This document shows, one piece after another, positions 16,617 to 24,630 of a stretch of DNA of 38,882 nt (the stretch's first letter is position 1; each line of letters begins with the position of its first letter). The stretch is from JBGTBQ01 sp041749275 (lineage in GTDB: Bacteria; Acidobacteriota; Blastocatellia; Pyrinomonadales; Pyrinomonadaceae): NCBI GenBank assembly GCA_041749275.1, contig JBGTBQ010000041.1, positions 1 to 38,882 of the forward strand. Direction: 5' to 3'. Both the position numbers and the translations under genes were made by a program. Below the pieces are notes generated by a model, which was not told where the DNA came from, did no database searches, and worked only from the letters and a program-made list of their open reading frames with translations.

Positions 16617-18485
16617 ATGAGCGCCATCATTGACACGCCCCCCACCGCCGAACACGAGAGAGGGTTTGAAGAAGTCGAGGCCGTCACCATTCGCTTCGCC
16701 GGCGACTCCGGCGACGGCATGCAACTCACGGGTACGCAGTTCACCAACACGTCGGCCATCGTCGGCAACGACATCTCGACGCTCCCCGACTTCCCCGCCG
16801 AAATCCGCGCCCCCGCCGGGAGCCTGCCCGGCGTCTCCGGCTTCCAACTCAACTTTTCGAGTCAGGACATCCGCACGCCCGGCGACCAGCCGAACGTGCT
16901 CGTCGCCATGAACCCGGCGGCGTTGAAAGTGAACCTCTTCGACCTCGAAGACGGCGGCACGATCATCGTCAACACCGACGAGTTCAACAAAGAGAATCTG
17001 AAGAAGGCGAACTACGCCGCGAACCCGCTCGAAGACGACACGCTCAAGGGCTACCGCGTCCACCGCCTGCCGATTACGACGCTCAACATTCGCGCGCTGC
17101 AAGAGGCCGACGTGAAGCTCTCGCGCAAGGAGATGGATCGCTGCAAAAACTTCTTCGCGCTCGGCGTGCTCTACTGGCTGTACGACCGCCCGATGGAGAC
17201 TTCGCTCGAATGGATCAAGACCAAGTTCTCGAAGAACCCGGAGGTCGCGCGCGCCAACGAGATCGCGCTCAAGACCGGCTATAACTTCGCCGATACGACC
17301 GAAGTTTTCACGACGCACTACAAGGTCAAGAAGGCCGTCATCGCGCCGGGCAAGTATCGCAAGATTACGGGCAACGAGGCGACCGCCATCGGCTTTATCG
17401 CGGCGGCGGAACTCGCGGGCCGGTCGCTCTTCTACGGCTCGTACCCGATCACGCCCGCCTCGGACATCCTCCACGAGTTGTCGAGCCACAAGAATTTCGG
17501 CGTCAAAACTTTTCAGGCCGAAGATGAAATCGCCGCCGTCTGCGCCGCCATCGGCGCCGCGTTCACGGGCCACGTCGGCGTGACGGGAACTTCCGGGCCG
17601 GGCGTCGCGCTCAAACAGGAAGCCATCGGCCTCGCCGTGATGACGGAACTTCCGCTCGTCATCATCAACGTGCAGCGCGGCGGCCCCTCGACCGGATTGC
17701 CGACGAAGACCGAGCAGGCCGATCTGTTTCAAGCCGTGTGGGGCCGCAACGGCGAGTGCCCGGCGATTGTCGTCGCGCCCGCAACGCCCGCCGACTGTTT
17801 CCACATGGCGATTGAGGCCGTCCGCCTCGCCTTCAAGTATATGTCGCCGGTCTTCTATCTTTCGGACGGCTATCTCGCCAACGGCGCGGAGCCGTGGCCC
17901 GTGCCCGACATCGAGTCCTTGCCGAAGATCGAAGTGAAGTTCGCCGACGACCCCGCGAACTTCCTGCCTTACTCGCGCGACGAGGAGACGCTCGCGCGTC
18001 CCTTCGCTTTGCCCGGCACGCCCGGACTCGAACATCGCATCGGCGGCATCGAGAAACAGCATCTCACCGGCAACGTCAACTACGACCCCGAAAACCATCA
18101 CTTCATGGTCACGCTCCGCCAAGCCAAGGTTGACCGCGCCGCGCAGGACATCCCCGACGTGGAGGTCTTCGGCGAGAAGTCGGGCAAGGTGCTCGTCATC
18201 GGTTGGGGTTCGACCTACGGCTCGATCACCTCGGCAGTCGAGAAGCTGCGGCAGGAAGGAAAGTCCGTCTCGAGCGCGCATCTACGCCACCTCAACCCGT
18301 TCCCCGCGAATCTGGGCGAGGTACTCCGTAGCTTCGACACGGTCATCGTCCCCGAAATGAACCTCGGCCAACTGGCGACGATGATCCGCGCGAAGTACCT
18401 CGTGGACGCCGTCGCCTTCTCGAAAGTGAAGGGCCGCCCGTTCCAGATACGTGAGATCGTGCGCGAGGTGGAGAAGTATTTGTGA
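16617..18485 (+). CDS. korA: 2-oxoacid:ferredoxin oxidoreductase, gamma-alpha fused subunit
   Basis: The 622-residue protein fuses the gamma domain (FAGDSGDGMQLTGTQ near residues 25-40) to the alpha domain (GNEATAIGFIAAAELAG, SYPITPASDILHELS, GTSGPGVALKQEAIGLA). This is the KorA/VorB arrangement of 2-oxoglutarate or related 2-oxoacid:ferredoxin oxidoreductases. With KorB it exchanges 2-oxoacid + CoA for acyl-CoA + CO2 and reduced ferredoxin. ATG 16617 is chosen because GAGGA lies a suitable distance before it; a TTG at 16554 would add 21 residues of poor quality. The stop codon overlaps the start of the next small gene by one base (TGATG). The exact 2-oxoacid cannot be fixed from sequence alone. 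Confidence 0.93.
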   Translation: MSAIIDTPPTAEHERGFEEVEAVTIRFAGDSGDGMQLTGTQFTNTSAIVGNDISTLPDFPAEIRAPAGSLPGVSGFQLNFSSQDIRTPGDQPNVLVAMNPAALKVNLFDLEDGGTIIVNTDEFNKENLKKANYAANPLEDDTLKGYRVHRLPITTLNIRALQEADVKLSRKEMDRCKNFFALGVLYWLYDRPMETSLEWIKTKFSKNPEVARANEIALKTGYNFADTTEVFTTHYKVKKAVIAPGKYRKITGNEATAIGFIAAAELAGRSLFYGSYPITPASDILHELSSHKNFGVKTFQAEDEIAAVCAAIGAAFTGHVGVTGTSGPGVALKQEAIGLAVMTELPLVIINVQRGGPSTGLPTKTEQADLFQAVWGRNGECPAIVVAPATPADCFHMAIEAVRLAFKYMSPVFYLSDGYLANGAEPWPVPDIESLPKIEVKFADDPANFLPYSRDEETLARPFALPGTPGLEHRIGGIEKQHLTGNVNYDPENHHFMVTLRQAKVDRAAQDIPDVEVFGEKSGKVLVIGWGSTYGSITSAVEKLRQEGKSVSSAHLRHLNPFPANLGEVLRSFDTVIVPEMNLGQLATMIRAKYLVDAVAFSKVKGRPFQIREIVREVEKYL

Positions 18486-18769
18486 TGCGCGACGACAACG
18501 TAGAGGTAGAAGGCTTTGACCCGAACGAGTGGGACATCCGCCGTAAAAGTCGTCAGTGGACGGACGAAGAGTTCGAGAAACGGATTTATCAGGCACCGGA
18601 GAAGATAGAGTTCGTCGGAGGCATTTTCACTAGTGAAGCTGAAAGATTAACAGTCTTGGCGATGCTGTTAGAAAATCTCGGCATTGATAAGATTGTCAGC
18701 TTGGGAAGTTTGGACGATTGGAAATCCGCTATTGCCGACGTTCAGCGCGAAAACGGCGAAGGGGATTGA
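18485..18769 (+). CDS. small acidic protein of unknown function between korA and korB
   Basis: The 94-residue protein starts at ATG 18485, overlapping the korA stop by one base, so it is translationally coupled. The N-terminus is acidic and charged (MRDDNVEVEGFDPNEWDI). The middle, IEFVGGIFTSEAERLTVLAMLLENLGIDKIV, reads like a strand followed by a long helix. The last 25 residues are amphipathic. There are no cysteines, so it is not an iron-sulfur subunit, and no signal peptide. Its position inside the oxidoreductase gene set suggests an assembly or regulatory partner of KorAB. I do not recognise the family. Confidence 0.75.
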   Translation: MRDDNVEVEGFDPNEWDIRRKSRQWTDEEFEKRIYQAPEKIEFVGGIFTSEAERLTVLAMLLENLGIDKIVSLGSLDDWKSAIADVQRENGEGD

Positions 18770-18831
18770 GTGGGCCGCGAAGGTTGTGAGCAACAGCCGG
18801 TTTATACGATTGGGCGACGGGCGCGCCGCCG

Positions 18832-18993
18832 ATGCCGACGGGCGCGCCGCACAACTTCCCCGAAAACCCGTTCGTTCTGCTGGTGATGCTAGTCGTCGTC
18901 CTCGCCCCGCTTGTGTACCTCGTCATCGCCGGTCTGCTGTTCCTCATCTTCGACCGGCGCGAAGCGGCCCGAACGAGGGCAGTGAATAATTGA
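18832..18993 (+). CDS. 53-residue single-span membrane protein
   Basis: ATG 18832 to TGA 18991-18993 encodes MPTGAPHNFPENP, then a hydrophobic stretch of about 25 residues from FVLLVMLVVVL to GLLFLIF, then a basic tail (DRREAARTRAVNN). The arrangement predicts one transmembrane helix with the positive C-terminus inside. The in-frame upstream stop at 18787 limits the start, and the ribosome binding site is weak. It lies 62 bases after the 94-residue gene and 45 bases before korB, in the same direction, so it is probably in the operon. It might tie the oxidoreductase to the membrane, but that is speculation. Confidence 0.55.
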   Translation: MPTGAPHNFPENPFVLLVMLVVVLAPLVYLVIAGLLFLIFDRREAARTRAVNN

Positions 18994-19038
18994 GACTTCG
19001 TATCGAACGACAGGGCTTTAACTGAAGGAGACAGTCGA

Positions 19039-20169
19039 ATGAGCACAGACGGAAAAAACGGTAACGGCGCGGGCAGCATCGGCGGAAATGTGTCGGGCGG
19101 CGGGCCGTCGCCGGAGAGCGAGCCGGGTTCGGTCACGGCGGGCAAGGCCGCGCCGCCGCCGGGTAAGTTGACGAAGGCCGACTTCTCCTCGGATCAGGAG
19201 GTGCGGTGGTGTCCGGGCTGTGGCGACTACGCGATCCTCAATAACGTGCAGAAGGTGATGCCCGAACTCGGCATCCCGCGCGAGAAGATCGTGTTCGTCA
19301 GCGGCATCGGCTGCTCCTCGCGCTTTCCCTACTACATGAACACCTACGGCTTCCACTCGATCCACGGTCGCGCGCCCGCGATTGCGACCGGCATCAAGAG
19401 CGCGAATCCGGAACTCTCGGTATGGGTCATCACCGGCGACGGCGACGCGCTCTCCATCGGCGGCAACCACTTCATGCACGCCATCCGTCGCAACCTCGAC
19501 CTCAACTACATCCTCTTCAACAACCGCATCTACGGGTTGACGAAAGGACAGTATTCGCCGACCTCGGAGTTTGGCAAAAAGACGAAGTCCACGCCGATGG
19601 GCGTGATTGACTACCCGATCAACCCCCTGTCGCTCGCCATCGCCTCGGAGGCGACCTTCGTCGCGCGCTCGATTGATATTGACGTGAAGCATCTCGGCGC
19701 GACCGTGCAGGCGGCGGCGCGGCACAAGGGCATCTCTTTCGTCGAGGTCTACCAGAACTGCAACATCTTCAACGACCACGCCTTCGATTCGTTCGCCGAA
19801 CGCACGGCGCGGCCCGACAACGTGCTCTATCTCGAACACGGCCAGCCGATGGTCTTCGGCAAGAACCGAGACCGTGGCATCCGCATGAACGGCACGCGCC
19901 CCGAAGTCATCGAACTCAACGCGGAGACGGGCCTGACCGAAAACGACTGTCTCGTCCACGACGCGCACGAGCGCGACGCCTCGGTCGCCTTCATGCTCGC
20001 GCGCATGGAGTATCCGGAGTTCCCGCAGCCCGTCGGCATCTTCCGCTCGGTCGAGCGCGACACCTACGAAGACCTCATGGCCGGACAGATCGAAGCGGCG
20101 GTGATGAAGCATGGGCGCGGGAGTCTCGACAAGCTCATCAACAGCGGCGAGACATGGGTCGTCGAATAA
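19039..20169 (+). CDS. korB: 2-oxoacid:ferredoxin oxidoreductase, beta (TPP) subunit
   Basis: The 376-residue protein is the thiamine-diphosphate subunit that partners KorA. WCPGCGDYAIL (from about residue 55) supplies the cluster cysteines, and GIGCSSRFPYY and HSIHGRAPAIATGIK are family signatures. The cofactor motif is GDGDALSIGGNHFMHAIRRN, continuing to NNRIYGLTKGQYSPTS. The first 40 residues are a Gly/Ser-rich extension that most family members lack and that probably stays disordered. GGAG lies eleven bases before ATG 19039. The complex probably hands electrons to a ferredoxin such as the one encoded at 33519-33749. Confidence 0.94.
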   Translation: MSTDGKNGNGAGSIGGNVSGGGPSPESEPGSVTAGKAAPPPGKLTKADFSSDQEVRWCPGCGDYAILNNVQKVMPELGIPREKIVFVSGIGCSSRFPYYMNTYGFHSIHGRAPAIATGIKSANPELSVWVITGDGDALSIGGNHFMHAIRRNLDLNYILFNNRIYGLTKGQYSPTSEFGKKTKSTPMGVIDYPINPLSLAIASEATFVARSIDIDVKHLGATVQAAARHKGISFVEVYQNCNIFNDHAFDSFAERTARPDNVLYLEHGQPMVFGKNRDRGIRMNGTRPEVIELNAETGLTENDCLVHDAHERDASVAFMLARMEYPEFPQPVGIFRSVERDTYEDLMAGQIEAAVMKHGRGSLDKLINSGETWVVE

Positions 20170-20301
20170 CCGCTTTCGGTCTTCTCTGCCGAACAGCAAC
20201 TTGTGACCACGGGGCCGCGTCCGAAAACGAAGTCCAACCGTTTCGGCGCGGCCTTCGTATATCCGGCGCACCCGAAGAAGCAACTTTCAAGGAGGCTCTT
20301 T

Positions 20302-23300
20302 TTGAACGTAAAGCGTTACGCCTATCTGTTTGCCACAACACTATTCGTCGTCTGCTGCGCCGCCGTCGCCGAGGCGCAAAAACCCGAACTGGTCGTACAG
20401 GCCGGCCACGCCTCGCCCGTCCGAGCCGTCGCCTTCAGCCCCGACGGGCGGCTGCTCGTGAGCGGCAGCGGCGGCACCGGCTTCGCCCTGCTTGAAGTCA
20501 GCGTCGTTAAGCTCTGGGACGCGGCGACCGGCACGGAGTTGCGGACGCTGGCGCCCGACGGAGCCGCCGTGTGGGTCGCGTTCAGCCGCGACGGCGCGCG
20601 CGTGGCGGCGATGGCTAAGACGGTGAAGGTGTGGGACGTGAAAACCGGCGCGGAGTTGGTCGGCGTCCAGCCCGACGCGGGTTACGTCACGCGCGTCGCC
20701 AGCCCCGATGGCAAGGTGGTCGCCGAGTCCAGTCTCTTTTCCGACGATAGCAAAGTCGTCAAACTGTGCGACAGGGCTACCGGCTCGGAGTTACGCACGC
20801 TTGTCCACGACGGCCCCGTCTTCAGGGTCGAGTTTACCGCCGACAGCCGTCAGGTGAAGACGCTGCTCAAACACGGAATCGTGAAAACGTGGGACGCCGC
20901 AAGCGGCGCGGAACTGCGCGGCGAAAAACCGAATATGGATTTGGCGAGCCGCGCCGTCAGCTTCGACGGCGGAGCCATCGCCGAGGCGGACGGGAAGAAT
21001 ATCCGCCTGCGCGACGCGGCCACGGGGCGCGAGCGGTTGATGCTCGCAAGCCGCACGTCGGATTTTCAGAAAGTCCTCTTCAGCCCTGACAGCTCGATCC
21101 TTGCGACCGGCGGCGAGAGGTTCTCGACCCGCCTCTGGGACTTGCGCTCCGGCGTGCTGCGGACGCTCGAAGGCCACACGGACTATCCCGTCTCCGCCGC
21201 CTTCAGTCCCGACAGTCGCCTCTTCGCCAGCGGTGGGCGCGATCTCTCGGTGCGCCTCTGGGACGTGGCGAGCGGGCGCGAGTTGCGGAAACTGACGGGC
21301 CACACCGAAAAATTTATCCAACTCATCCGCTTCAGCCCCGACGGCAAGACCTTTTTCAGCGCCGACAAGGAGAGCCTGAAACTGTGGGACGCGGCCACCG
21401 GGCGCGAGTTGCTCGACGTGAAAGGCTCCTTCATCCCCGAAGCTCGCTGGGCCGACTTCAGCCCGCGCGGCGACCTGCTGGCGGCGCGCGTCAGGGGCGA
21501 GGGCATCAAGCTGTGGGCGACCGCCACCGGCAGAGAGGTGCGTGCGCTGCCCGGCGCGGGCGGCGACATTCACTTCACCTCGGATGGCAAGCGCCTGCTT
21601 GCCAAAGAGTTCAACAAGGTCGAGCTGTGGGACGTGGAGGGCGGGAAGTTGATCTCCTCATTCCACGTTCCGCCGGGAGAGGAACGCGACAGCGTGAATT
21701 ACATGAGGGCCGCCGTCAGCCCCGACTCGCGCGTGTTCGCCGTCGCCGAATACGACACGCGAGACGACAAGATCGGGAACTACATCTGGCGGCTCTACCT
21801 GCACGACATGGAGACCGGGAAGCGGCTCCGCACCGTCGAAGTCGGTGGGGTCGGCGACAGGGGAAAAGCGACCAACCCGCTCGACCCTTACGGCTCGATC
21901 ATCTTCAGCGCCGACGGCAAACAGATCATCAACGCCGGCTCGAACAACTGGGTCGCGTGGGACGCGGCCACCGGCGCGAGACTCTCCGCGGGCGAGAAGC
22001 CGGTGAAGGCAAGCAGCCCGGACGAGTCGCGACGCGAAGAGTTCCGCGAGCGTTGGAAGATCGCCCCGCACTACTTCTCGCTCGACGACTATTCGCAGCA
22101 TAGCCCGAACGGCGTCTACTTCGTCTCGTTCGGCTTGAACGGCGAACTGCGTCTCATCGAGACGAACACGTGGCGCGAGGTCGCCTCGCTCATCGGGATT
22201 GACGACAGAGATTGGCTCGTGGCGACGCCGGAAGGCTTCTTCGATGGCTCGCCCGCCTCTTGGCAGCGCATCCTCTGGCGCTTCGACAACGACACCTTCA
22301 ACCACGCTCCCGTCGAAGCCTTCTTCAACGACTTCTACTACCCCGGCCTCCTGCGCGACGTGCTCGCGGGCAAGCCCCCCGCGCCCCCCGAAGGCAAAGA
22401 ACTCGCGCGCATTGATCGTCGCCAGCCAAAGGTGAGTCTGACACAAGTCGCGGCGCGCGGCGGGGGCGGGCGAATGGTGACTATCGCCGTCGAGGTCGAA
22501 GAGAATGCGGAGAAACCTTCGCGTGCAGACCATGCGACGACGAGTGGCGCGCGCGACGTGCGCCTGTTCCGTAACGGCTCGCTGGTGAAACTCTGGCGCG
22601 GCGACGTGCTCAAGGGCCGCCGGCGCGTGACGCTCGAAGCCATGGTTCCGGTCATCGCGGGCGCGAATCGCTTCACGGCCTACGCCTTCAATCGCGACAA
22701 CGTCAAGAGCGCCGACGCGTCGCTCTCGGTCACGGGCGCGGAAGCGCTCCGCCGCAAGGGCACGGCCTACGTCATCGCGGTCGGCGTCAACGCCTACTCC
22801 AACGCGGCCTTCGACCTCAAGTACGCCGTGGCCGACGCCGACGCCTTCGCCGCTGAATTCAAGAACCAGCAGAACCACCTCGGACTCTTCGAGCGCGTCG
22901 AGACGATTGCGCTCCGCGACCGCGAGGCCACCAAACAGAACATCCTCGAAGCGCTCGCGGGCGTCGCCGCCAGAGCACAGCCTGAAGATGCCGTCGCCTT
23001 CTATTTCGCCGGCCACGGCAAGGCGCACCGGGGGCAGTTCTATCTGCTGCCGCACGACCTCGGCTATGCGGGCGACCGCACCGCGTTTGACGAGGCGGCG
23101 CAAGGGGCCATGCTCGCGCACGGCGTCTCGGACAGGGAATTGGAGAGGGTCTTCGAGCGGCTCGACGCGGGGCAACTGTTGATGGTCATTGACGCCTGCG
23201 AATCGGGGCAGGCGCTCGGCGAAGAGGGCGAGCGGCGCGGGCCGATGAACTCGAAGGGGCTGGCGCAGCTCGCTTATGAAAAGGGCATGTACATCCTCAC

Positions 23301-23646
23301 CGCCGCGCAGAGTTTTCAGGCGGCGCAGGAGGTCTCGAAACTCGGCCACGGGCTGTTGACTTACGCGCTCGTCGAGGAGGGTTTGAGAAGGGGAGCCGGC
23401 GACGCCGAACCGAAAGACGGTGAGGTGCATCTGCGCGAATGGCTCGACTACGCGACGCGGCGCGTCCCCGAAATGCGCGTCGAAGAGGTATCGCGCTCCA
23501 TGTCGCGCGGGACGCCGCTCTCGTTTGAGGATGACCAGCGCGCGCTGACCGTCAGCGCGCGGAGCGGCCAGCAGCCCCGCGTCTTCTATCGCCGCGAGAA
23601 CGAAGGGAAGCCGCTTCTCGTGGCCCGACCGACGGTCGCCCCGTAG
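20302..23646 (+). CDS. secreted WD40-repeat protein with C-terminal caspase (C14) domain
   Basis: Starting from TTG 20302 the protein has 1114 residues. TTG is chosen because AAGGAGG at 20289-20295 is ideally placed and the next residues form a clean signal peptide (NVKRYAYLFATT to AAVAEAQ); a GTG at 20203 would bury the signal under 33 residues. Residues 30-600 contain about ten WD40-type blades (AVAFSPDGRLLVSGSGG, VKLWDAATG and variants), probably one or two propellers. A caspase-like domain runs from about 820 to 1075: AYVIAVGVNAYSNA, H905 in FAGHGK and C966 in VIDACESG form the catalytic dyad. Bacterial proteins of this kind are presumed Arg/Lys-specific proteases. A secreted location is unusual if it acts on intracellular targets. 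It is separated by 132 bases from korB. Confidence 0.9.
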   Translation: MNVKRYAYLFATTLFVVCCAAVAEAQKPELVVQAGHASPVRAVAFSPDGRLLVSGSGGTGFALLEVSVVKLWDAATGTELRTLAPDGAAVWVAFSRDGARVAAMAKTVKVWDVKTGAELVGVQPDAGYVTRVASPDGKVVAESSLFSDDSKVVKLCDRATGSELRTLVHDGPVFRVEFTADSRQVKTLLKHGIVKTWDAASGAELRGEKPNMDLASRAVSFDGGAIAEADGKNIRLRDAATGRERLMLASRTSDFQKVLFSPDSSILATGGERFSTRLWDLRSGVLRTLEGHTDYPVSAAFSPDSRLFASGGRDLSVRLWDVASGRELRKLTGHTEKFIQLIRFSPDGKTFFSADKESLKLWDAATGRELLDVKGSFIPEARWADFSPRGDLLAARVRGEGIKLWATATGREVRALPGAGGDIHFTSDGKRLLAKEFNKVELWDVEGGKLISSFHVPPGEERDSVNYMRAAVSPDSRVFAVAEYDTRDDKIGNYIWRLYLHDMETGKRLRTVEVGGVGDRGKATNPLDPYGSIIFSADGKQIINAGSNNWVAWDAATGARLSAGEKPVKASSPDESRREEFRERWKIAPHYFSLDDYSQHSPNGVYFVSFGLNGELRLIETNTWREVASLIGIDDRDWLVATPEGFFDGSPASWQRILWRFDNDTFNHAPVEAFFNDFYYPGLLRDVLAGKPPAPPEGKELARIDRRQPKVSLTQVAARGGGGRMVTIAVEVEENAEKPSRADHATTSGARDVRLFRNGSLVKLWRGDVLKGRRRVTLEAMVPVIAGANRFTAYAFNRDNVKSADASLSVTGAEALRRKGTAYVIAVGVNAYSNAAFDLKYAVADADAFAAEFKNQQNHLGLFERVETIALRDREATKQNILEALAGVAARAQPEDAVAFYFAGHGKAHRGQFYLLPHDLGYAGDRTAFDEAAQGAMLAHGVSDRELERVFERLDAGQLLMVIDACESGQALGEEGERRGPMNSKGLAQLAYEKGMYILTAAQSFQAAQEVSKLGHGLLTYALVEEGLRRGAGDAEPKDGEVHLREWLDYATRRVPEMRVEEVSRSMSRGTPLSFEDDQRALTVSARSGQQPRVFYRRENEGKPLLVARPTVAP

Positions 23647-23666
23647 GCTCCGCCGTTAAAGTCGGG

Positions 23667-23790
23667 GTAGTGGCTCAATAGCGGGAGAGGTCAGAACCGC
23701 CTGCGGTAGCGGGCGGATTTCCTGTGACAGGAGGCCCGCCCGCTACCGCAGGCGGTTCTGACCTGTCACCTCCCCGCATTGAGCCACTAC
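23667..23790. repeat. 124-bp compound palindrome downstream of the caspase gene
   Basis: Outer arms of 13 bp (23667-23679 with 23778-23790) and inner arms of 28 bp (23689-23716 with 23736-23763) are both perfect. The loop itself contains CCTGTGACAGG, a small nested palindrome. It starts 21 bases after the caspase stop. The regular, GC-rich arms suggest a dispersed palindromic repeat that may also end transcription. Confidence 0.85.
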
Positions 23791-24069
23791 CAAAGTCGGC
23801 TCTCAGGCTGTAACAGCTTGCTCTTTAACGGCGACGATCAAAGTTGCACTTTCAAGTCGGATTCAACGATTCAAGTCAGGAGACAGGGGCCGGGGAAGCG
23901 CCAAAAGGAGAAAAACACTCCCGCGCTGCTTATCGTCGCATCGTCACCGCATTGCAATCTTTTCGCAACCAAAGGAAGCGGGGTCGAGGTTACTATGCTT
24001 TCACGAAACGGGCGTTCCTTCTGAGAACGAGTGAAACTTTGGGGCAGGCCACGACCTAGCGTGGCCGTA
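23791..24069. other. gene-free stretch
   Basis: Short overlapping open frames exist, but none has a ribosome binding site or family likeness. The end of the stretch begins the hairpin series described as a possible small RNA. Confidence 0.5.
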
Positions 24070-24110
24070 AGGTGTCAGGCCATGGGGGGGCCTGGCACCT
24101 TTTTATTTTT
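23999..24110 (+). ncRNA. possible small RNA ending in a strong terminator
   Basis: Three hairpins follow one another: 23999-24036 (TTTCAC/GTGAAA with inner CGTTC/GAACG), 24047-24066 (GGCCACG/CGTGGCC) and 24070-24100. The last is followed by TTTTATTTTT. There is no open frame that would explain such a terminator, and the nearest gene ended over 400 bases earlier. A tail of the caspase mRNA is the alternative. No known RNA family is recognised. Confidence 0.3.
24070..24110 (+). terminator. intrinsic terminator
   Basis: A 12-bp stem with one G-U pair (24070-24081 with 24089-24100) and a 7-base loop is followed directly by nine T in ten bases. Confidence 0.8.
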
Positions 24111-24121
24111 CGGCGAGAGAA

Positions 24122-24213
24122 GTTTGCACAGCAATGTGCCGACCGTGAGAGGTGGGCCATGCCCGCCGTCTCAGTTAACTCGAAGCTTGAGACGGCGGGC
24201 ATGGCCCATCTCT
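24122..24213. repeat. palindromic element, family member A
   Basis: The arms 24148-24173 and 24188-24213 pair at 25 of 26 bases. The left flank (GTTTGCA, then GTGCCGACCGT) and the core GCCCGCCGTCTCA match the elements at 32781 and 38577. It is the most diverged of the three and lies in a gene-free gap. Confidence 0.8.
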
Positions 24214-24253
24214 AAAAGTATGTTATCGAGAACGCGCGCACGGACGGCGCAAC

Positions 24254-24562
24254 TCACCTTCTCGATTTCGCCTGTCTCTTTTTGAAAGCTTTTTCGCCGC
24301 CGGACTCTCCGAGCGGCTCGCCCGTGGGAATCGCGGCGGGCACGGAGGGTGAGGTCGAACTGGGGCCGGCGGCGTCCGAGGCGAATTCCTTTGCCGACTT
24401 ATCGCCGAACATTTTGCTGGTAGTTTTGCGCCGTCCGCTCAAGGCCGGCGTGCTTGCCTCCGCCGCGGCCTGCTGGTTCGGGTTACTTCTCTGGTCGCCC
24501 ATCTGCTGCCCGCGCCGCCGCGCCGGGATGCCTGCTTTACTTTGTGCCTTCTTGCTGACCAT
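24254..24562 (-). CDS. small basic low-complexity protein
   Basis: The 102-residue protein starts at the ATG at 24560-24562 (MVSKKAQSKAGIPARRRGQQ). A GGGAGG complement at 24567-24572 gives it a good ribosome binding site. It is rich in Lys, Arg, Ser, Ala and Pro with no hydrophobic core, and is probably disordered. It ends in a basic patch (KKRQAKSRR), which would suit nucleic-acid binding. It lies 68 bases beyond lon on the same strand and may be read with it. The opposite strand also carries an open frame over this stretch, but without a ribosome binding site. I do not recognise a family. Confidence 0.5.
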   Translation of the reverse strand: MVSKKAQSKAGIPARRRGQQMGDQRSNPNQQAAAEASTPALSGRRKTTSKMFGDKSAKEFASDAAGPSSTSPSVPAAIPTGEPLGESGGEKAFKKRQAKSRR

Positions 24563-24630
24563 CAATCCCTCCCTGTTCAGTGATGAGTAATGAGTTGCGA
24601 ACAGCCTTCATTATTACTCAACACTTCTTC

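Noticed and set aside
16581..18281. 566-codon minus-strand open frame opposite korA
   Set aside because: korA has full family motifs; the antisense product is Arg/Asp/Val-rich and matches nothing, as expected for antisense frames in GC-rich DNA.
19018..20283. 421-codon minus-strand open frame opposite korB
   Set aside because: It is fully covered by korB and lacks any domain signature.
21658..23430. 590-codon minus-strand open frame opposite the caspase gene
   Set aside because: Same reason: the plus strand carries clear WD40 and caspase motifs.
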